DNA of 64,000 nt. It comes from Aliishimia sp963721175 (lineage in GTDB: Bacteria; Pseudomonadota; Alphaproteobacteria; Rhodobacterales; Rhodobacteraceae). The notes under the pieces were generated by a model, which saw nothing but the letters and a program-made list of their open reading frames with translations, was not told where the DNA came from and made no database searches. The position numbers were made by a program, and so were the translations under genes. Shown here one piece after another: positions 56,206 to 64,000 of the stretch (positions are counted from its first letter, which is position 1; every line of letters starts with the position of its first letter). The stretch is taken from contig CAVRIG010000024.1 in assembly GCA_963721175.1 (NCBI GenBank), forward strand, positions 1 to 64,000, given 5' to 3'.

Positions 56206-57551
56206 CGCTTCGCTGCCGCGCGCTGATCGGGATCTGTGCCGGGAACCGGCAGGAGACCGGGCTGGATGCCGAGGTGTTTCACGCAGTGGCGCGTGGTCCA
56301 GACATTGCTCGCCACCATGTTGGCCGCGATGCCGAGCGCAGCACCAGTCGCACCCAGGAGGCCGACGAGCACCGGCAGGCTCAGCAGCGAGAGCGTCGTC
56401 GTCACCGCGATGATGCGGAAATAGGACCGTTCGGCGCCGGCCATCTCCATCACCTGGGTATTGGGTCCGGCGAGTGCGCTGGCAAGATATCCGGCGGAAA
56501 GGATGATGAGCGCGGGGTAGGCGCTTTCGAAGCCCGGCCCGAAGAGCGCCATCGCGCGGTCGCCGACCAGGCAGAGACCGGCAAAAACCAGCGTGGTCGG
56601 CACGCCGACGAGGATGGCGATGAAGCGGCACAGCCGGCGCACCTGCTCCAGATCGCCCGCTGCGTGGTGGCGCGCGATCAGCGGGGCGGCGATCATGTTG
56701 GCGGCCATCAGGAAGAGGCTCATCAGCATCGCGGTGCGCAGGGCGGCGAAGAGCGGACCGACATCGGCGGGACCGAGCAGGAGGCCAAGGATCACGACGG
56801 CGAGGTTCGGTCCGGCGGCGAGCACGATCGACGATCCCCAGAGGCCAATGGCGGCGCGGATCCAGTCGCGGCGCTCGGACAGGGGGCTCACGTCGCGCGG
56901 ACTACCGAGCGCGCCGCGCAAATCACTGTCGAGCATGACCTGCCCCAGCGTGATGACAAGCAAAGTGAGCGTGCAGATCCAGAGGGCCGCGGCGGCGGTG
57001 GCGGGCCAGAGGCCGAACGCGCCCCCTGCCGGAACGATGGCGATCACAGCGAGACGCCACAGAATGTCGCGCGGGATCAGGGCGCGCCGCATGCTGCCGA
57101 AGGTGCGCAGCGCGTGCCCCTGGTACTCGGCGAGACCCAGGACGACGGTGAACGCGGCGGCGGCCATGAAATAGGGCGGGATGCCGGGCAGCAGCAGGGC
57201 GGGCAGCACCAGCGCCGCCGCCGCCAGAAGGCAGCCGCCGAGCACCGCCGCGTAACCGAAGCGGATCACCGCGTTGAGACGGCGCTTATCCGGATCGGCC
57301 TGGTAATGGCCGGCGAAGCGGAGGATGGCGCTGCGCTGACCCAGTCCGCCGACGAGGGCCAGCATGGTGACGAGCGAAAACGCGAAGCCGAACTGTCCGA
57401 ACGCCTCCGCCGGGAGCACCCGCGAGATCACAAGGAACATCCCAAAGCCGAGAAGTGCGGCGAAGACCTTGATGACGAATGCCATTGCACCCTGACGCAG
57501 GACCAGTTGCAGGATCGGGTGCAGCGCGGCGGTGGAAAAACTGCCTATCAT
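56202..57551 (-). CDS. polysaccharide flippase (Wzx, MOP superfamily)
   Basis: 449 residues with 12-14 hydrophobic helices, for example FVIKVFAALLGFGMFLVISR (typical helix 1 plus charged end) and GSSIVLAAGPNLAVVILGLL. It translocates undecaprenyl-linked repeat units across the inner membrane. The stop and start overlap both neighbours in the minus-strand operon (ATGA type), showing tight coupling with the glycosyltransferase and sulfotransferase. Confidence 0.88.
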   Translation of the reverse strand: MIGSFSTAALHPILQLVLRQGAMAFVIKVFAALLGFGMFLVISRVLPAEAFGQFGFAFSLVTMLALVGGLGQRSAILRFAGHYQADPDKRRLNAVIRFGYAAVLGGCLLAAAALVLPALLLPGIPPYFMAAAAFTVVLGLAEYQGHALRTFGSMRRALIPRDILWRLAVIAIVPAGGAFGLWPATAAAALWICTLTLLVITLGQVMLDSDLRGALGSPRDVSPLSERRDWIRAAIGLWGSSIVLAAGPNLAVVILGLLLGPADVGPLFAALRTAMLMSLFLMAANMIAAPLIARHHAAGDLEQVRRLCRFIAILVGVPTTLVFAGLCLVGDRAMALFGPGFESAYPALIILSAGYLASALAGPNTQVMEMAGAERSYFRIIAVTTTLSLLSLPVLVGLLGATGAALGIAANMVASNVWTTRHCVKHLGIQPGLLPVPGTDPDQRAAAKR

Positions 57552-58702
57552 GACGCACCGGGATCCGTGACGGTGACGCCCTCCGCGGCAAGGGCGTCGA
57601 TCATGCCAGCGCGGAAGTTCTCCGGTGCGAACCGTTCGGCCTGCCGGCGCAGCGGCGCGGGGTCGAGCCGGTGCAGGCCCTCCGCCTCGAACGTCCGGAC
57701 CGCGTCGGCCAGACCTTGGGGTGTCTGGTCGGAGAAGAGCAGGCCGGTCTCGCGGTCCACGACCGTTTCCAACGCGCCGCCACGTCCATAGGCGATGACC
57801 GGCCGGCCCGCCGCCATGACCTCGACCGGGATGATGCCGAAATCCTCCTCTCCGGGATAGATCAGAGCGCGGCAGCGCGACATGAGATCGGCGAGTTCGG
57901 CGTCATCCACGAAGCCCAGGAATTCGGTTGCCGGTCCCTTCACCGCCGAAAGCCGGCGCCGCGCCTTCTGGGGCCCGCCCACCACCAGGAGCCGCAGGCC
58001 GAGATCGGCGAAGGCCCGGATGGCGATGTCGGGCCGCTTGTAGGCGGCAAGTTCTCCGATCCACAGATAGAAGTCCTCCGCTTCCGCGTCGCGGGGCGTG
58101 AACCTCGCGACATCGACGGGCGGGTGCACGACTCCGGACGGGCGGCGCCAGTACTTCGTGATCCGCCGCGCCACGTGGGCCGAATTGGCGACGAAGCTGT
58201 CGACCCGCGCGGCGGAGGTCACATCCCATTGCCGCAAACGGTGCGCAAGGTAGGGCATCACGGCGCGAGTCATCGGGTTCGCCTGCGACCGGTAGACATG
58301 GTACTGGTCCCAGATGTAGCGCATCGGCGAATGGCAGTAGCATAGATGCAGCGCGTCGGGCGGCACGATCACGCCCTTGGCCGGGCCCGCCTCGCTTGAG
58401 ATCACCAGATCGTAGCCGGAAAGGTCGATCGCCTCCAGCGCACGCGGCATCAGCGGCAGGTAGGATGGGTAGAGCCGTCGCGCCATCGGCAGACGGGCGA
58501 TTCCGGTTTCCACGATCCGCATCGCCCGCAGGCGCGGCGAGAGTGCCGCACGGTCACAGACATGGGTGAAGATCGTTGCGTCCGGAAACAGCACACAGAG
58601 CTGCTCCAGCACCTTCTCCCCGCCGCGCATGCCGACGAGCCAGTAATGAATGAGCGCGACCTTCACGGGTGAGATCGCCTGACGTGAGACACTGGAACTC
58701 AT
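57548..58702 (-). CDS. glycosyltransferase family 4 (mannosyltransferase-like)
   Basis: 384 residues. KVALIHYWLVGMRGGEKVLE is the characteristic start, followed by LHLCYCHSPMRYIWDQYHVY, VANSAHVARRITKYWRRPSG, VVHPPVDVARFTP, YLWIGELAAYKRPDIAIRAF and PGEEDFGIIPVEVMAAGRPV (the E-x7-E site). The pattern is close to WbaZ/ExpE-like GT4 enzymes. The ATG at 58702 is selected because it precedes the first strand. It is the first gene of the minus-strand unit 58702 to 54170. Confidence 0.9.
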   Translation of the reverse strand: MSSSVSRQAISPVKVALIHYWLVGMRGGEKVLEQLCVLFPDATIFTHVCDRAALSPRLRAMRIVETGIARLPMARRLYPSYLPLMPRALEAIDLSGYDLVISSEAGPAKGVIVPPDALHLCYCHSPMRYIWDQYHVYRSQANPMTRAVMPYLAHRLRQWDVTSAARVDSFVANSAHVARRITKYWRRPSGVVHPPVDVARFTPRDAEAEDFYLWIGELAAYKRPDIAIRAFADLGLRLLVVGGPQKARRRLSAVKGPATEFLGFVDDAELADLMSRCRALIYPGEEDFGIIPVEVMAAGRPVIAYGRGGALETVVDRETGLLFSDQTPQGLADAVRTFEAEGLHRLDPAPLRRQAERFAPENFRAGMIDALAAEGVTVTDPGAS

Positions 58703-58948
58703 GGCGTGAGGACGGAGCATGGATCTGCGCGCCTTTCGGGTTGCGGCGGGACTGTGGGTTGGGGCTGGATCATCTGCCGTCCTGGCACATGTGATTGCGA
58801 AACCGGCTCGACATGCTATGGCATCGCACGCAGTCGCATATAGCGTCGGACGCCTTCGTGCAACCACGCGTCCATCACCGGGAGCCTTTTCCGTGACGAC
58901 CGTCTTTTCGACCGGAACGCGGGCCACCCTGCCAACCGGAGCGGCAGG

Positions 58949-59941
58949 GTGAGCGAGACCGTGTTCGAGCAGCGCGACCCGCCGGCGCGGATGCGCGCGC
59001 GCGCCACAGGTGTCGTTGTGCTCGTCGCGCTGGCGCATTCGGTCATCCAAGCGGTGTTTTTTCCCGCGCCGTTGCGGCCGGACGAATGGCGCGCGATGGC
59101 GGCTTTCGCCGATGCGCTCTTCGGCGGAGACATGTCGGCTCCGGCGGAGTTCTTCCTGCGCCAGCTTCTCATGCTCGCCAACCTGGTGGGCCTGCTGCTC
59201 CTCTATCGATTGCGGCTGATCGACGGGCGGGTGATCGTTTTCGCGCTGGTCTGGCCGATGACGATCTTCCTGATGACGCGCATCTACTGGGATGCTTGGA
59301 TCTTTCTCCTGTGCCTCGTGCGGACCGATCTCGCGCCCCGGCGCGAAGCCCTGCTGCTGACGGTCCTGCTGGGGCTGGTGGCACTGACAGGGGAGGGGAA
59401 CCTGATCGTGCTTCTGGTCTTCCGCGGCATCGTGCTGGCGCAGCGGTTGGGCCGTCCCGTGCTGGCCCCGCTGGGCTTTGCGGGCGTGTGCATCGGACTG
59501 AGCTGGGCGCTGTCGAGCGGGGTGGCGGGCGAGATCCCGGGCTTCGGTGATCTGGCCCGGCGGTTCCGCTGGACGCGCGAGGTCGCCAACCCCGAATACT
59601 CCGTCGTCGAGACGGTGGGCGTCCTTCTGTCGTCTCTGCATTTCTTCACCCTGCACACGGCGCGCTGGTGGATCGACGCCGGTTTCAGCATCGTCGCGCT
59701 GGGGGCGATCCTATCCTCGGCAGAGGCGCGCGAGCGGTTGTGGGCCCGTCGCCATGTCGCCCTCGCGATCGCCTGCGTGATCGCCGGATTCACCGAACTG
59801 ACCCATGTGTTCCAGAATGCGCGGTACTACTTCTTCGTTGTGCCGCTGCTGGCCGCGATCACGCCGTCCCGGCTTGTCGCACCACTTGCCGGGCTCGGCA
59901 TCCTGCATGTCCTGCTCAAGGTTCTCGTGTCCGAGGCATGA
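58949..59941 (+). CDS. polytopic membrane protein, possible polymerase (Wzy-like)
   Basis: 330 residues from a GTG, with about eight to nine hydrophobic helices (VVVLVALAHSVIQAVFFPAP, MLANLVGLLLLYRLRLI, VALAIACVIAGFTELTHVFQ, YYFFVVPLLAAITPS). A loop with RWTREVANPEYSVVETVG lies between. I recognise no domain. The cluster has a flippase and co-polymerase but no other polymerase, so a Wzy-type role is a reasonable guess. It is divergent from the GT4 gene at 57548. Confidence 0.55.
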   Translation: MSETVFEQRDPPARMRARATGVVVLVALAHSVIQAVFFPAPLRPDEWRAMAAFADALFGGDMSAPAEFFLRQLLMLANLVGLLLLYRLRLIDGRVIVFALVWPMTIFLMTRIYWDAWIFLLCLVRTDLAPRREALLLTVLLGLVALTGEGNLIVLLVFRGIVLAQRLGRPVLAPLGFAGVCIGLSWALSSGVAGEIPGFGDLARRFRWTREVANPEYSVVETVGVLLSSLHFFTLHTARWWIDAGFSIVALGAILSSAEARERLWARRHVALAIACVIAGFTELTHVFQNARYYFFVVPLLAAITPSRLVAPLAGLGILHVLLKVLVSEA

Positions 59942-60443
59942 CGGATGCGCGATTCGTAGGGTATACGAATACCCTCTTTGCGAGAAAAAACGCCGTCTCC
60001 ATTATTCTAGCGGAAATAGAAAATCCCGTTTAGCGTGTTCCGACGGAATCCCGATACTCGTATTTGGCGACGTTCCACTTTTGGTTGATCTCGGATCCCG
60101 GTTTTGCGAGGTAGAGTTAACGTCCGTATAAGATACTGAAAAACGTAAAAAAATGGAATCACCCTGCTTTGAACTGACCTTCGTGAAAGTCTTTGATGTC
60201 GTTTTGAGGACATTTCTTCTTGAAAATCTGAATCAGTTCGTTTCCATGGCAATCAATTGAATCAGTGATCCCAATGTTTGGTCCTGGTCGTCGTCAGTAA
60301 ATTCATTTGTGCCCGGGAGCAAAATTGTGATCAGATTCCAAAATTGGATCAAACGCACGTCCTAGGACGTCCTTTTTTCCGTAATCAACCTCCATCAAGA
60401 AATTTCGAGCCTTACCGAAGGCCTGCAAGGGAATAGTATAGTC
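59942..60443. other. AT-rich intergenic region with hairpins
   Basis: 502 bases without a gene. AGGGTAT-ACGA-ATACCCT at 59958-59975 followed by CTTT could end the upstream gene. ACGTCCTAGGACGT at 60357-60370 is a perfect palindrome followed by CC and six T, a terminator- or operator-like site 74 bases before the giant gene. The ribosome site CAAGGGAA lies at about 60427-60434. Confidence 0.5.
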
Positions 60444-63400
60444 ATGGCTGTCACCAATAATTTTGCGTCAAGCACTCTCGATCTCAACGGCGAAGTCGCC
60501 CTCTCCCAACCGACCGCGCTGGTATGGGGGGCCGACGGACGGCTTTACGTTACGGAAGTCGATGGCGACGTAAAAGTTCTCACGATCGCGTTCGGCGACA
60601 GCGACCCCAATGACAGCGATACGACCGCAAGTTTCTACGTGACCGATTCGGTGACGCTGAGCCAGGTGAAATCCATTCCCAACGTGAACGATGACGGCAC
60701 CGCCAGCGGTCAGAACAACCGCCAGGTGACCGGCATCGACGTCACCAAGCAATATGACGCGAACGGCGACCAGGTGTTCATCGACGGGAAGCCCGCGGTG
60801 ACCATGTACGTGACGTCATCGGACAGCCGCATCGGCGCGGGCGGGTCCGGAGCCGATAAGGACCTCGACACCAATTCCGGAACCATCACCCGGCTGACGC
60901 AGACGGGCCCCGACACGTGGGAAGCGGTGGATATCGTCCGCGGCCTCGCGCGGTCGGAGGAAAACCACGCGCTCAACGGTCTGGAAATCATCCAAGAGCT
61001 GGACGGGAACGGCCAGCTCGTCTCCGAGCGGATCATCGTGGCCAACGGGGGCAATGCGAACACGGGCGCGCCATCCAACAACTTTGCCGGCCAGCAGGAG
61101 CAGCCCTATTCCGGGGCGATTCTCGAGATCGACCTCAATGCGATCAATGACCTGCAGATCCAGATCGACCCGGTGAGCGGGCGCAGCTTCGTCTACGACA
61201 TGCCGACGCTGGACGACCCGACGCGCACCGGCACGGACGATAGCGGCGATCCCTTCGGCGGCAATGACGGCCTGAACTCCGCCAAGATAACGGCCGACAG
61301 CCCGGTCCAGATCTACTCGCCCGGCTATCGCAACGCCTACGACATCGAGGTGACGGATGACGGACGGGTCTTCACCTACGACAACGGCGCGAACAATTCG
61401 TGGGGCGGCCGGCCCGTCGGCGAGGCGGGCTCGAACGGTTCCGTCGATTTCGCGCAGGCGCTCGGCTACATCGCGACGAACCTCAACAACGGCGAGGGCA
61501 ACAGCAACGACGACATCAACCTGGTGGAATGGAATCCGTCCAACAAAGACCAGTTCCACGAGGTGACCCGGTCCGACGACCTCGCCGGGCGGACTCTGTC
61601 CGATGGTGCCGGCGGCGCCAAGACCTATGTCAACGAAGACGGTCTGACCGTGGTCTATGGCGGCCACCCGAACCCGACGCGCGCCGAGGGAAGCCGGGCC
61701 GGCATCCTGTTCTCGCCCGGGGCGGGGACAGACGACGCCTATCTGTTGGTCTCCAACGAGGACAGCTACGGCAACGGCGGCGGCAGCGACTACGACGAGG
61801 TCATCGCCTGGCTGACCGAAGTGGAAAACAACGACGCCGATTTCCCGAGCCAGGGTATCTACGGGGCCGATACGGGCGATCTGACCAAGAAGGTCATCGC
61901 CGTCACGCCAGGCATCGCCTACGACATCTACGCCCAGGCGGATGGCTCGGCGCTGATCGTCGAGACCGGCCAGACATCGCCCGGCGGCACGTTCCTCGGC
62001 ACGGCGGGTCTTCCGTCGGACATCGCGGAAATCGTGGTGGCGCCCAACGCCATCGAGGGCAACTACTTCGAAGCCGGCCAGCACGACGGCGCACTCGACA
62101 CCGGCAACGGCTCGATCAACGGCCTCACCGAGTACACGTCGACGTTGCTCGACGACGCGCAGAACGGCATCAAGATGTCCGGTGCGATCATCGCGGCATC
62201 GCTCAACCAGGGCAGCCTGATCATCATGGGCCGCAACGCGGAAGGGCAGGTCGAGAGCAGCCTCAACGGCGGATTCGCCGTCGCCTCCGACCGCACCACC
62301 CTGAACGCCGGCGGCGGGCCTCTGGGCCTCGCGTCGCTCGGCGACAACGTCAACGACTTCGGGCTGACCAATCCCTTCCAGGGCTCCATCTGGGCCGCGA
62401 CCTATAACCAGAACGGTCCGCTCATCGAGATCTTCCAGCCCAACAACGGGACGGTCCTGCTCGCCGGGCAGGACGCGTTCGATCCGCTCGACAACGACCT
62501 CGACGGTGTGGGCGATATCGCCGATCCGTTCGAGTACAGCGCCGACAACGGTTATGCGCTCGAGGCGGGTCAGACGCTGACGATCGACTTCAACCCGCAG
62601 AATACAAACTTCCCGACGTCCCTTGCGGGAACGGGACTACTGGGCGCCGCGCTCGACGGGGTCACCGCAAACCAGGACGCGCAGACCGCGGCCGAAAACT
62701 TCGGGCCCGATCAGCAGCAGGACGGCCTCTTCGACGCCGGCGGCAACGTGCTTCCGGGCGGCAATGCGCCGATCCTGCAGATCAAGAACGTCAAGGACGG
62801 CTCAGTCGTCGGCGCGGCCAATGGGGCGCGCGACGTATTGCATACCGGCATCCGTCCGGCGGACGACGTCCAGCGGATAGTCGCCACGATGAACGTCAAG
62901 AACTGGCTGCCCGCGATGGGCGGCTCCGAGGTCGACGGCCAGCTCACCGGCATGATCTTCTCCGACGGCACGCAGGCCAATTTCCTGCGCGTCGTCTTCG
63001 GGTCCGTGAACGGTGCCGCGGGACTCGAGGTCGGCTACGAAATCGGCGACGCGAATTACACTGTTCTGGGACAGGTGGCGATTCCGGACCTGCTGAACAC
63101 GTCCGTGGAGACCGTCGACCTGCGCCTCGAGATCGACATGGACAACGGTTTCGCCGTGTCGGTGTTCTACAAGCTGCAGGGGGAGTCCGTCTTCACCGAA
63201 GTCGCTCTCGACGATGGCACGCCCGGATTCTCTCTCCCGAACGGTGTGCTTCAGGATGTCCTCACCGGCGACCACACCATCGGTTCGGGCGCCGATGCGC
63301 TGCCCTCCGGCGCGGCGATCGGGTTCCTGGCCGAGGATGCCGGTGGAGACGACATCAACGACGCCGGCTTCAACGGCCTTCTGGCGATCGATTTCAACAA

Positions 63401-64000
63401 TCTCGACATCGAAGCCTTTGGCAACGAAATCGCCGCCGCGACCGGGGCCGACGTCGGCCAGGCGGGCACCGACGGCCTCGACACGATCAAGTATTCGGGT
63501 ACGGACACGACGCTTGCCGCGCTGGACGCTACGGTGGAGAATTTCGACGGCAGCGGCAGTGACTCGGATTTCGCCGTGACCGGCAATGCCAGCGACAACC
63601 GGATTACGGTCGGCTCCGGTACCAATACCATCACGACAGGTGCGGGCGCCGACAAGGTGGTCGGCACGAAGGCGTCCCTGTCGACGGACACCATCACCGA
63701 CTTCACGCTCGAGGACCGGATCGTCATTACCGATGCGACGGCGACCGACGCCGTTGGCGTGACCTATGCGGCCGGGTCGGCCATCGTCACGCTGGGCAGT
63801 ACCTCGATCACCTTCTCCGGCCCGGATTTCGAGGATTTCGATCCGGTCAACGGACCCGCGACCTTCCAGTTCAACGAGACCGGCGAAGGGCTGGAGATCA
63901 GCCTCATCAAGCCCGAGACCATCCTCTACCGCGTCAATGCCGGCTCCGACAAAGGACCGAGCGGCACCCAGGGGACGGTCGCGGCGATCGACGGCGGGCC
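60444..64000 (+). CDS. giant secreted-type protein: propeller dehydrogenase-like, RTX-like, malectin-like; partial
   Basis: The frame stays open from ATG 60444 to the window end (1185+ codons, no stop). Residues ~20-450 look like a glucose/sorbosone-dehydrogenase-type propeller (LSQPTALVWGADGRLYVTEV near the start, GYRNAYDIEVTDDGRVFTYD). At ~1045-1085 a short RTX-like run appears (NASDNRITVGSGTNTITTGA). At ~1158 ETILYRVNAGSDKGPSG begins a malectin-like domain. The composition is acidic, rich in Asp/Asn/Gly and almost free of Cys and Lys, as in large type I-secreted adhesins. No Sec signal is present, consistent with C-terminal type I export. The function is unknown; carbohydrate binding is inferred. 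Confidence 0.7.
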   Translation, partial: MAVTNNFASSTLDLNGEVALSQPTALVWGADGRLYVTEVDGDVKVLTIAFGDSDPNDSDTTASFYVTDSVTLSQVKSIPNVNDDGTASGQNNRQVTGIDVTKQYDANGDQVFIDGKPAVTMYVTSSDSRIGAGGSGADKDLDTNSGTITRLTQTGPDTWEAVDIVRGLARSEENHALNGLEIIQELDGNGQLVSERIIVANGGNANTGAPSNNFAGQQEQPYSGAILEIDLNAINDLQIQIDPVSGRSFVYDMPTLDDPTRTGTDDSGDPFGGNDGLNSAKITADSPVQIYSPGYRNAYDIEVTDDGRVFTYDNGANNSWGGRPVGEAGSNGSVDFAQALGYIATNLNNGEGNSNDDINLVEWNPSNKDQFHEVTRSDDLAGRTLSDGAGGAKTYVNEDGLTVVYGGHPNPTRAEGSRAGILFSPGAGTDDAYLLVSNEDSYGNGGGSDYDEVIAWLTEVENNDADFPSQGIYGADTGDLTKKVIAVTPGIAYDIYAQADGSALIVETGQTSPGGTFLGTAGLPSDIAEIVVAPNAIEGNYFEAGQHDGALDTGNGSINGLTEYTSTLLDDAQNGIKMSGAIIAASLNQGSLIIMGRNAEGQVESSLNGGFAVASDRTTLNAGGGPLGLASLGDNVNDFGLTNPFQGSIWAATYNQNGPLIEIFQPNNGTVLLAGQDAFDPLDNDLDGVGDIADPFEYSADNGYALEAGQTLTIDFNPQNTNFPTSLAGTGLLGAALDGVTANQDAQTAAENFGPDQQQDGLFDAGGNVLPGGNAPILQIKNVKDGSVVGAANGARDVLHTGIRPADDVQRIVATMNVKNWLPAMGGSEVDGQLTGMIFSDGTQANFLRVVFGSVNGAAGLEVGYEIGDANYTVLGQVAIPDLLNTSVETVDLRLEIDMDNGFAVSVFYKLQGESVFTEVALDDGTPGFSLPNGVLQDVLTGDHTIGSGADALPSGAAIGFLAEDAGGDDINDAGFNGLLAIDFNNLDIEAFGNEIAAATGADVGQAGTDGLDTIKYSGTDTTLAALDATVENFDGSGSDSDFAVTGNASDNRITVGSGTNTITTGAGADKVVGTKASLSTDTITDFTLEDRIVITDATATDAVGVTYAAGSAIVTLGSTSITFSGPDFEDFDPVNGPATFQFNETGEGLEISLIKPETILYRVNAGSDKGPSGTQGTVAAIDGG

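Noticed and set aside
60816..62084. 422-codon minus-strand open frame
   Set aside because: Antisense to the giant secreted-type protein, whose frame is continuous through the window end and is the better coding candidate.

Overview
The window reads as a chromosomal (or chromid) accessory region of a high-GC alphaproteobacterium, most likely a marine Rhodobacteraceae (Roseobacter-group) member. This taxonomic call is an inference. It rests on GC-rich third positions, a VPLPA-type C-terminal sorting signal, RTX proteins with a type I exporter, ExoY/Wzc-type exopolysaccharide genes, and a non-phosphorylative L-fucose pathway beside a sulfatase. No rRNA, tRNA or CRISPR array was seen.

Layout. 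(1) 1-3.7 kb: a frameshifted PQQ-type quinoprotein dehydrogenase, then a cytochrome bd oxidase subunit I gene cut off by IS3 remnants. (2) 3.8-22.2 kb: glycosyltransferases, a hexapeptide acyltransferase, a P-loop sulfotransferase-like protein and a type I secretion ABC/HlyD pair on the minus strand. An RTX gene sits directly upstream of the operon, with a second RTX gene and a galE-like epimerase on the plus strand. Together they look like a surface glycan or glycoprotein plus RTX secretion island. (3) 22.2-27.5 kb: an IS graveyard holding a three-gene serine-recombinase element. Its ends can be placed to the base because it splits an IS3 OrfB gene that rejoins in frame when the element is removed. 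An IS1634-type element follows. (4) 27.8-46.4 kb: a sugar catabolic island with a LysR regulator, a CUT1 ABC importer, a DUF4432 epimerase-like protein, a cytoplasmic sulfatase, a RbsD/FucU mutarotase and an IclR regulator. It also carries a complete set of L-fucose oxidation enzymes (SDR, lactonase, FAH hydrolase, enolase-type dehydratase, aldo/keto reductase), a CUT2 importer and a formylglycine-generating enzyme. The natural reading is uptake of sulfated L-fucose or a related sugar, desulfation in the cytoplasm, and oxidation to pyruvate and lactate. (5) 46.9-48.2 kb: an alpha/beta hydrolase with a VPLPA-CTERM tail. (6) 48.6-59.9 kb: an exopolysaccharide cluster (export protein, tyrosine autokinase, ExoY-type priming transferase, pyruvyl transferase, sulfotransferase, flippase, glycosyltransferase, polytopic membrane protein). 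(7) 60.4-64 kb: a giant secreted-type protein with a glucose/sorbosone-dehydrogenase-like propeller and a malectin-like start, running off the window.

Many otherwise well conserved genes carry single-base frameshifts. These concentrate around 0-2, 6-10, 22.7-25.3 and 38.5-43.5 kb, often in homopolymers. They look more like assembly/read errors than decay, so exact ends and starts in those regions are approximate.
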